Source: Tenericutes bacterium MO-XQ
Lineage (GTDB): Bacteria > Bacillota_I > Bacilli_A > Acholeplasmatales > Acholeplasmataceae
Direction: 5' to 3'
NCBI GenBank assembly: GCA_002838185.1
Contig: CP017948.1
Span: 1,240,001-1,304,000 of the forward strand
Length of the DNA stretch: 64,000 nt
This document shows positions 57,668-64,000 of this stretch, one piece after another; the first letter of the stretch is position 1, and each line of letters starts with the position of its first letter. Position numbers and translations under genes: made by a program. The notes beneath the pieces are model-generated. The model made no database searches. It had not been told where the DNA came from and was given only the letters and a program-made list of their open reading frames with translations.

Positions 57668-58319
57668 ATAGTGTGTCTGTAGTTAAAAAGTCAATCTCTA
57701 AATTCTTGGCATGTTTTTCTATTTCAGTTTCGTTAACAGTAAAAACTCCAATCTTAAATCCTTTACTCTTTAGTGTCTTTATTGTTTCTTTATTAAGTGA
57801 CTCTTTATTGATGTAAAAATTTATTTCATTTACTCGACAATCATACATATTTTGTTCTGATATTTCAGTAGTTAAAAAATACATATCAAATTGTGTTTGT
57901 GTTCTCAAATATTTTAAATAATTCATATTAAATGAAATAATGACTGGTTTTATGTCTTGATATAATTCAAGTATAGTAATTAATTGTTGAAGGTGTTCTA
58001 TATCTGCTATATTTTTAATTTCTATCATCGGTATTTTTTGATACTTCTTACAAATATCCAAAAATTCTTCAAGTAGAGGTATATGATATTTACCTTCCAA
58101 TTTGATATTCTTTATCTCTTGAAAGTTAAGTTCAACGATTTTTTTGTTATCTAGTTGCTTCATTGTATCATCGTGATGCACAATAAAAATACCGTCCAAA
58201 GTAGAATGAATGTCACATTCAATACCTACAAAATGATTGTCTTGACCTGCCTGTTCGAATGCTTCAAGGGTATTTTCTAATGCTTTTTGAGTTTTACCTC
58301 TATGTGCTATATATTCCAT
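57666..58319 (-). CDS. Glycerophosphodiester phosphodiesterase
   Basis: 217 residues. The GDPD signature is complete: YIAHRGKTQKALENTLEAF (His and Arg), GIECDIHSTLDG (Glu-x-Asp), FIVHHDDTMKQL (His), and a C-terminal KIGVFTVNE. It hydrolyses glycerophosphodiesters to glycerol-3-phosphate, a step in phospholipid turnover. AAGGAG precedes the ATG. It lies alone after its terminator at 57646. Confidence 0.9.
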   Translation of the reverse strand: MEYIAHRGKTQKALENTLEAFEQAGQDNHFVGIECDIHSTLDGIFIVHHDDTMKQLDNKKIVELNFQEIKNIKLEGKYHIPLLEEFLDICKKYQKIPMIEIKNIADIEHLQQLITILELYQDIKPVIISFNMNYLKYLRTQTQFDMYFLTTEISEQNMYDCRVNEINFYINKESLNKETIKTLKSKGFKIGVFTVNETEIEKHAKNLEIDFLTTDTL

Positions 58320-58389
58320 ATGTTCTCCTTAGGTCCCTTTGTTATTATAGCAAAAATTATGAGATTATTGCACAAAATCATCCATTTTT

Positions 58390-58737
58390 TCAAATTTTTT
58401 TGATTTCAAAGTTTAAACTTGCATGATCTCCGATGAGTCTTAATCTTACCCATCCTTTTGAAAAAGGCAGTGTAATGTGACATTCTGTTTGACTTTCTGC
58501 AAGTATTTTCAGCTGTTTTTTTTGAATAGCAACCAAAGCTGATTGCCCTTCTGCTACATCAAATTTGATACTTAAGTTTTGTAAATCATCAATACGCATC
58601 ATGCCTATGTTTTGGAAACCTGTATATTTTTTAATCTTACCTATAATTTTCTTTTCTTTAAGTTTTCTACGTATAACAAATACTAGGGCTTTTTTAGAAT
58701 TTATTCTAGACATTACTTTTGGATGACTCAAATCCAC
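58390..58737 (-). CDS. Hypothetical protein
   Basis: 115 residues, not recognised. It is basic at the N terminus (INSKKALVFVIRRKLKEKK) with a predicted beta-rich C terminus (LLIGDHASLNFEIKKI). It has a GTG start with GGAGATG upstream. It may be in one transcript with the GDPD gene, whose start lies 71 bases downstream. Confidence 0.5.
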   Translation of the reverse strand: MDLSHPKVMSRINSKKALVFVIRRKLKEKKIIGKIKKYTGFQNIGMMRIDDLQNLSIKFDVAEGQSALVAIQKKQLKILAESQTECHITLPFSKGWVRLRLIGDHASLNFEIKKI

Positions 58738-58853
58738 AATATCATCTCCTATTTATCTTCATTTTATCATGATATTTAAAGAATAGAAAATCAATCCATT
58801 CGTATTTCTATCAAGATATGAACTATTGTTTTTAATCTATGTCTATATAAATA

Positions 58854-58880
58854 AAAAGAATGAAGTGCATTCATTCTTTT
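58854..58880. terminator. Terminator after the NADH:flavin oxidoreductase gene
   Basis: AAAAGAATGAA-GTGCA-TTCATTCTTTT: an 11-bp stem with flanking A and T, seven bases beyond the stop codon of the gene at 58887. Confidence 0.85.
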
Positions 58881-58886
58881 AATCCT

Positions 58887-59888
58887 TTATTTTTTTCCCC
58901 TGAGGTAAGGTTTTGGATATTCTATTTCCTCACGAATATCAGTTGCATGGTTAATAAAATGGTATGGATCTCTTAGAAGTAATCTTCCATAAAAAACGAG
59001 ATCACATAGTCCTTTAGAAATGGCATAATCTCCTAATTGAACATTTTCAATCAAGCCACCACCAACGGTTATCAACCCTGTTTTTTCTTTTATTGTATGT
59101 GCTAAATCTAATTGATAACCTGGATAAATTTTAATCGATTGAGAGACTACATTTCCACCACTTGAAACATCAATCATATCGATACCAAGATCTTTGATTT
59201 CATTAATAACAGTACTGAGCCAAATTGGATCAACGCCATCTTGGACATATTCAGTAGCACTAAATCTAATAGCTAAAACTTTATCTTTTGGCCACACTTC
59301 ATTAACTGCTTGAAGAACTTCAACTAGTAATTTTTTTCTATCTTTATATGCATCTTTTCTCTTATTTGAATTCGGTGATAAAAATTGAAATAATAGATAC
59401 CCATGTGCTGCATGGAGTTCTAATAAATCATACCCTGCTTCATTTGCTCTACGTGCTGCTTCTTTAAAATCAGAAATAACTTTATCAATATCAGCTTGGG
59501 TCATTTCTTTTGGGACTAATAATTGATCATTAAATGCATAAGGACTTGGTCCAATCGGATGTTCAACTCTAGCTTTACGACCAGCATGATTGATTTGAAT
59601 ACCAGCTTTTGCACCATTAGCATGAATTGCATGAACAATTTTTTTAAGACCTTCTATATGGTCATCACTCCAGATACCTAAATCTTCTTTAGATATTCTT
59701 CCATCAGGATCTATAGCAGTAGCTTCTTGAATAATAAGTCCAACACCACCAATTGCTCTTGTTGCATAATGTGTGAAATGAAAATCTTTAGCAATCCCTG
59801 TATCATCACTTTGATACATACACATTGGTGCCATAACGATTCTATTTTTAAGATGTAGATTTTTAATTGTAATTGGTTGATATAACAT
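58887..59888 (-). CDS. Old-yellow-enzyme family NADPH:flavin oxidoreductase (NamA/YqjM-like)
   Basis: About 333 residues. LKNRIVMAPMCMYQS (FMN Cys/Ser region of the YqjM class), HFTHYATRAIGGVGLIIQEAT, GIQINHAGRKA with His-Ala-Gly, ELHAAHGYLLFQFLSP with catalytic His pair, and C-terminal LCDLVFYGRLLLRDPY with the FMN phosphate site. It reduces activated C=C bonds. The start is the ATG at 59888 with GGAGGGC upstream; a longer frame to 59900 is not needed. Confidence 0.9.
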   Translation of the reverse strand: MLYQPITIKNLHLKNRIVMAPMCMYQSDDTGIAKDFHFTHYATRAIGGVGLIIQEATAIDPDGRISKEDLGIWSDDHIEGLKKIVHAIHANGAKAGIQINHAGRKARVEHPIGPSPYAFNDQLLVPKEMTQADIDKVISDFKEAARRANEAGYDLLELHAAHGYLLFQFLSPNSNKRKDAYKDRKKLLVEVLQAVNEVWPKDKVLAIRFSATEYVQDGVDPIWLSTVINEIKDLGIDMIDVSSGGNVVSQSIKIYPGYQLDLAHTIKEKTGLITVGGGLIENVQLGDYAISKGLCDLVFYGRLLLRDPYHFINHATDIREEIEYPKPYLRGKK

Positions 59889-59958
59889 AATGCCCTCCAA
59901 ATATAGTTTACTTACATTTTAACATGAACTGTTTTCATGCAGAAAAACTTCGTTAAAT

Positions 59959-60306
59959 TCATTTTTTAGATTGATACTTTTGATTTAATTCTTTCCATTT
60001 TTCTTTAATACTCACTTGATGTGTAGATTCAAAAAATACATATCTTTGTATAATCAGAGCAACCACTAATATAAGAGGAATCACAGGAGTTCCTGGACCA
60101 AACCAAAATAGTATAACTGCGCTTCCTATACCGATTAACCAGCCATTACCAGCAATAGATCCTATGATGAAAAATAAGACAGCCCAACCATGAAATATCA
60201 TATAAGAAATAAAAAGTGAGATAAGACCTCTTAGAGTTTTCATGGTGGTGATAACTTCCCATACCATGATGAAAAAGGTTTTCCAAAATAAAATAAATTT
60301 TCTCAT
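59959..60306 (-). CDS. Hypothetical membrane protein
   Basis: 115 residues with about three membrane segments (FILFWKTFFIMVWEVI, LISLFISYMIFHGWAVLFFIIG, LIGIGSAVILFWFGPGTPVIPLILVVALIIQRYVF). The GPGTPVIPLI element is conspicuous. The function is not recognised. The gene lies between the oxidoreductase and the small gene at 60337 in the same direction; no clear ribosome site precedes the ATG. Confidence 0.55.
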   Translation of the reverse strand: MRKFILFWKTFFIMVWEVITTMKTLRGLISLFISYMIFHGWAVLFFIIGSIAGNGWLIGIGSAVILFWFGPGTPVIPLILVVALIIQRYVFFESTHQVSIKEKWKELNQKYQSKK

Positions 60307-60336
60307 GAACTTATAAAAAAATAAACACTCATGTGC

Positions 60337-60534
60337 TTATTTTTGATGTAACTCAGTTTTTAATATATGTTGTTCAATAGCCTCAGGATAAGGATATGCT
60401 TCTTCTCTCATACGTTTGAATAAAACATAAACTAAACCACGTTCGATATCAATTCTTGTGATAACACCGAAACCTTTTTCGCCTTCAACTTTTACTTTTT
60501 CACCAATTAAAAATGTTTCATTACTCCAAGCCAT
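60337..60534 (-). CDS. Small hypothetical protein, beta-barrel-like
   Basis: 65 residues. It has the alternating pattern FLIGEKVKVEGEKGFGVITRIDIERGLVYVLF of a small SH3/KOW-type barrel and resembles bacterial proteins of unknown function. The ATG at 60534 with AGAGGTG upstream is preferred to the GTG at 60543. It follows the HEPN-like gene after 47 bases in the same orientation. Confidence 0.6.
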   Translation of the reverse strand: MAWSNETFLIGEKVKVEGEKGFGVITRIDIERGLVYVLFKRMREEAYPYPEAIEQHILKTELHQK

Positions 60535-60580
60535 ACTTTTCACCTCTCACTTAAATATTATATCATAGGTTAGGAAAAAA

Positions 60581-61648
60581 CTATCTATTTTTAGGACGAT
60601 ATGCACGAAGTGCTGATCCGATTAAGAAAACTTTCTCTTCACTTTCTTGTTGTCTGAGAAACATCAATAGCTTATATACTTCTTTAGGAGGGTTCATTGC
60701 TAAGAGAGCAACCAAATCTCCTTGGTGAAGTGGATGATCTTTATCGTGTAGATAAGACAATAATTTTAATGCATCTTTTTCATGTCTTCTTATAAATTTA
60801 TAAAACTTGTATAACAAAGAAGGAATTTCAGTATATAAATCTTGACCTTTTCTGTGTTCCATATCAAGTGCCATCTCATACATTTTTGATACTTGCACTC
60901 TAGACATGTAGAAAATGAGTTGACCATAATCATCATCTTGTTCGTGCCAATCAATAAGTGTTTTTAGTAAACCTGCACGCCAAAAGAATCGATGTTTTGA
61001 TGATTCGTCTAAAGCGTAGGTTTTTTTAAAATCTTCTTCGATTTCAAATAGTAAGTCTTCATTTAATGTTTCATAAAGCGTAAATAATTTTTCTGGTATA
61101 TCAGTTTCAGTTTCACTATGGACTAAGTATTGATAAATTTCTTGTAAGATTTGTTTTTTCTCAGTACGGAAATGATCTAGTAATGGTTTAAAGATAACTT
61201 CTTTTTCTTTGACTTCCATTTCATTTTTTTGATAGATAAAGGTTTGATATACTATTTTATCTTTGCTCACTTTATCTGATTTTAAAATTGAAAATCCCAT
61301 ACCACCATTATTGTATGTACGATGTGTCGGATGACCAACAATATCATTTCTGATATATTTAAGTTCGTGTAAAACTGGATTTGAATTAATATTGATATGA
61401 TATTTGTATTGTGTAAGTCCAATGGCCAGATCATATAGAGCATCTATAGCAACAAATAGTCCTTGTAAAAGACCAAAAACATCAAGTAAAATTGCACCTT
61501 TTTCGGTTTGTACTTGATCTAAATACCTATCAATCATTAAATCGATATTTTCAATCATCTCAAAAGAGCTCATTGCTCGATAAGCATGACTGTTTTGATG
61601 ATCTTTATCTAGTTGATCAATATATTTTTTAATACCTTCTAAACTCAT
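60581..61648 (-). CDS. Unrecognised protein with a HEPN-like R-x5-H motif
   Basis: 355 residues, mostly helical, no membrane segment. Residues 55-110 are two long helices ending with YIRNDIVGHPTHR, so Arg100-Asn101-x4-His106 fits the Rx4-6H signature of HEPN ribonuclease-type domains. The C-terminal half (about 200-355) is helical (LLKTLIDWHEQDDDYGQLIF, DALKLLSYLHDKDHPLHQGD). It overlaps by 4 bases the degenerate GGDEF-EAL gene upstream and is translationally coupled to it. Role unknown: regulator or effector of the partner is possible. AAGGATTC precedes the ATG. Confidence 0.55.
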   Translation of the reverse strand: MSLEGIKKYIDQLDKDHQNSHAYRAMSSFEMIENIDLMIDRYLDQVQTEKGAILLDVFGLLQGLFVAIDALYDLAIGLTQYKYHININSNPVLHELKYIRNDIVGHPTHRTYNNGGMGFSILKSDKVSKDKIVYQTFIYQKNEMEVKEKEVIFKPLLDHFRTEKKQILQEIYQYLVHSETETDIPEKLFTLYETLNEDLLFEIEEDFKKTYALDESSKHRFFWRAGLLKTLIDWHEQDDDYGQLIFYMSRVQVSKMYEMALDMEHRKGQDLYTEIPSLLYKFYKFIRRHEKDALKLLSYLHDKDHPLHQGDLVALLAMNPPKEVYKLLMFLRQQESEEKVFLIGSALRAYRPKNR

Positions 61649-64000
61649 ATTGAATCCTTAATCTTTCTAAGTAATACTGGCGCAGGTAACTCTTTGTAAA
61701 GTAAACCTTCGATATACTTAATATCTAAACGCTCCAACATTTCTTTTTGATCTTTTGATTTAACATTCCTAATCACAAGTGCCATATGATACGATTCTAA
61801 AAGTTGTTTTAATTGGCTAATATAGCTTTGCCATTTGATACTATCTTTTTTCATATCAATATGAAGTGCGTTAAAAGGATAGTTTAACGCCATGTTAACT
61901 GATGTTGTATCTAAACTAATGCCATGGTCTATTAACTCTTGAATTTGTGTCGCATAGTGATTAGCACGTAGGTCCATATCACATTTTAGTCTGACAAATT
62001 CATATGGAATTTGATAAGACTTTAATGTACCTAATAAAAATGTGTTGAATTTAGGATCTAAGAAGGTTTGTTTGGAAATAGGAATGGTTATTTTTATAAG
62101 TCTTTGTGTTTGTTTTTCTAAACTCACTAAAAACTGACAAACTTGTTCGATATGAAAATGCTCTAAATCAACAAGACGATTTCTTTTTTCAGCAACTTTT
62201 ATTAAATATTTCCCATCGATTGCTAGATTGGTTAATATAATCTCACTTTCGTATTGCCATACAAGATTTTTCTCAATATCAATCATTTGGTTAAAGATAA
62301 GTCCAATATTTTTGGTTTCAATAGCAACATTTAGATGATCAATGACTTGTTGTTCAAATAATTCATCTTCGTAATCACGATAAACAAAATATCTAAATTT
62401 CTCATCATCTTCTCTTTTCGCCTTTTCTAAGGCTATATCTAAAAACTTATATAATTTTTCATGGTCTTTTTCAACTGTAACTACGGGATATCTGATGACA
62501 CCCATACTCACATTGAACTTCTCATAATTTAAAACTTTAGATGTATAATTTTCAAGATGTTTTAAATAATCTTTGATGATTTTTGTGGTTGCTCTAATAT
62601 CATTAAATGGAACAACTACAAAAAGTTGATTGAAATCAAAACGATATGTATGACCTTCATTAAAGAATTTTTTAGTCACTTGTGCAAATTCTTTAAAGAA
62701 TTTTGTCATCATGTCGGTACCATAAATATGTTTTAATCTATGATCAAGTTCAATTAAACATAAACTTACCTTATCTTCTAAGAACTCTTGTATATTTTGA
62801 TTGAGTGCAAATAAGTTTTCAATATTCGTTTCTTGATCAATTGTTGCTTGGTCAACAAGTGCTTTCGTTTCTTTGATTTCGTTTGTTTGATCAAAAAACA
62901 AACTCATGATAATCACTTCATCTCTAACTTTGATACTATAAAGTTTTTCTAAAATATGTTTACCTTGATATGTATATACAATATGTTTTTCTTCATTTGG
63001 ATGTACAAACAAATATGAGATAATATCTTTATATGGATTGACAAACTCATATGAGAGATCTCTTAAAAAGAGTTCCAAATGGTAATGTTCTTCAATGTCA
63101 AACAATGACATTGCTGACTGGTTATATGTTGATCTTGATTCTGAAAGCTCTCTGTAATTAATAATTGGTGAGTTTAAAACATGTTTATAAAATGCATTTT
63201 CTTGTTTAAGTTGTTTAATGCGTTTTTCATCTACTAATCTTGTATAAAGAATCGCACTAACTAGTTTATATAGATCATAGTAGGTTGCTGGATCTTTAAT
63301 ATCCTCTTCTAAATGAATGATGAAAACGCCTATATCAAATATCGGAAATGCATAGATAAAAGTTACATCTTCTTCATACTCTTTTTGTGTAATAATATTT
63401 TTTGTCCATTTAATTGTTTTTGTGTGCTCATATACTTCATCCCCAGTGTATAAAACGTGCTCACAAAGTGTATCTAATGTTTCTTGTTTTGTAATATGTT
63501 TATCGTATAAACGTTCTTTTTTATAATGATAAAAATTAGGATTTTCACCTTCTAAATAAACAGCATACTCTTTTGAAGTTACGTATTGATCTAAATGCAT
63601 GAAAAATAATCTGAAAAACTCTCTTAATTTAAGTTTTTCATCTATCATATGTGCATATTGAATCAAATCAAAACTCATCTCTAAATACTTAAGAATTTGA
63701 GTAGATTGAGGTTTGCTCGATTCCTTTTTTTCAATAATAACAATATCTTTTTCTTTATCATCTTTTTGTTTTGAATCTGTTTTAACTTTTTTATCAATGC
63801 TTTTATTTATTTTCTTTAACTTAGTCTGATATAAATCCAATGATAACTTATTATCTAATTGTTTGTATAAGTAAATAATAAGTTCATAAGCTTTAAGTCT
63901 ATACTGATCACTTTGCTCATCAATGAAACTTTCATATTCAGCTTCTAGTATTGATGCTTTATGGTAATCTTTTAATTTTATATATATTTCTAATAATTTT
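61645..64000 (-). CDS. Degenerate GGDEF-EAL protein with N-terminal helical repeats (5' end outside window)
   Basis: The frame is open to the right edge; a TTG at 63840 is not the real start because in-frame coding continues upstream (KLLEIYIKLKDYHKAS, TPR-like helices). About 784 residues are visible: helical N terminus, a GAF/PAS-like region (about 100-350), a GGDEF-like domain whose motif reads FDFNQLF, and an EAL-like domain. The EAL catalytic residues are gone: VRLKCDMD for VEITE, LDTTSVNM for DDFG, VIRNVKS for AEGVE, and EGLLYKELP for QGYxxxxP, though YESE keeps a Glu. It probably senses or binds nucleotide without turnover. It is coupled to the HEPN-like gene. Confidence 0.75.
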   Translation of the reverse strand, partial: KLLEIYIKLKDYHKASILEAEYESFIDEQSDQYRLKAYELIIYLYKQLDNKLSLDLYQTKLKKINKSIDKKVKTDSKQKDDKEKDIVIIEKKESSKPQSTQILKYLEMSFDLIQYAHMIDEKLKLREFFRLFFMHLDQYVTSKEYAVYLEGENPNFYHYKKERLYDKHITKQETLDTLCEHVLYTGDEVYEHTKTIKWTKNIITQKEYEEDVTFIYAFPIFDIGVFIIHLEEDIKDPATYYDLYKLVSAILYTRLVDEKRIKQLKQENAFYKHVLNSPIINYRELSESRSTYNQSAMSLFDIEEHYHLELFLRDLSYEFVNPYKDIISYLFVHPNEEKHIVYTYQGKHILEKLYSIKVRDEVIIMSLFFDQTNEIKETKALVDQATIDQETNIENLFALNQNIQEFLEDKVSLCLIELDHRLKHIYGTDMMTKFFKEFAQVTKKFFNEGHTYRFDFNQLFVVVPFNDIRATTKIIKDYLKHLENYTSKVLNYEKFNVSMGVIRYPVVTVEKDHEKLYKFLDIALEKAKREDDEKFRYFVYRDYEDELFEQQVIDHLNVAIETKNIGLIFNQMIDIEKNLVWQYESEIILTNLAIDGKYLIKVAEKRNRLVDLEHFHIEQVCQFLVSLEKQTQRLIKITIPISKQTFLDPKFNTFLLGTLKSYQIPYEFVRLKCDMDLRANHYATQIQELIDHGISLDTTSVNMALNYPFNALHIDMKKDSIKWQSYISQLKQLLESYHMALVIRNVKSKDQKEMLERLDIKYIEGLLYKELPAPVLLRKIKDSI

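Noticed and set aside
63838..63840. TTG start of the right-edge GGDEF-EAL-like protein
   Set aside because: The frame continues without a stop to the window edge with coding-like helices, so this codon is internal.

Overview
The window is A+T-rich, densely packed bacterial DNA. TGA serves as a stop codon (for example at the ends of ileS, ychF and thyA) and TGG encodes tryptophan, so this is the standard bacterial code and not the Mycoplasma code. FtsZ, SepF, a T-box isoleucyl-tRNA synthetase, PepV, a paired M16 peptidase locus, PadR/DUF1700/DUF4097 genes and many short operons, with no peptidoglycan genes in view, suggest an Acholeplasma-like member of the Acholeplasmatales or a near Firmicutes relative. 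The assignment is inference; no rRNA lies in the window.

Layout. 1-7.9 kb: the 3' part of a TnpB gene running off the left edge, then minus-strand genes including a dioxygenase/MarR/hydrolase operon of the quinone-response (Mhq) type, DNA alkylation repair and an acetyltransferase, followed by a membrane-anchored EEP-fold protein and an RluF-like pseudouridine synthase. 7.9-10.6 kb: an accessory zone with insertion-sequence-like terminal repeats, three unrecognised genes, and a second copy of the 3' end of the tmRNA gene, which looks like an attachment-site duplication. 10.6-11.2 kb: ssrA (tmRNA) and a divergent unidentified small-RNA candidate. 11.3-20 kb: HAD phosphatase with two ABC-FtsX exporters, nitroreductase, a histidine phosphatase with MutY, and an aldose epimerase.

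20-40 kb is a housekeeping block: queT with a preQ1 riboswitch diverging from tgt (queuosine), ftsZ, ychF, yggS and sepF, then ileS behind a T-box leader, surE, deoC/deoD (nucleoside salvage), two M16 peptidases, ssb, padR/DUF1700/DUF4097, pepV, thyA/folA and plsC. 40-43 kb: a phosphoglycerate-mutase-like gene and pyrimidine nucleoside phosphorylase diverge around a perfect 20-bp palindrome, followed by an alkaline-phosphatase-fold hydrolase. 43.3-46.5 kb: two adjacent, apparently intact insertion sequences (IS1182 and ISL3 families).

46.5-64 kb is almost entirely minus strand: GH30 and GH65 carbohydrate enzymes, an S51 peptidase, an esterase, a GGDEF-EAL protein with an intact EAL domain, cysteine desulfurase next to a CcdA-type thiol transporter fused to a thioredoxin-like domain, GDPD, an old-yellow-enzyme family oxidoreductase and small hypotheticals. 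At the right edge a large GGDEF-EAL-shaped protein, in which both catalytic sites are destroyed, overlaps by 4 bp a gene whose product carries a HEPN-like R-x5-H motif. I regard this pair as the most likely undescribed system in the window.
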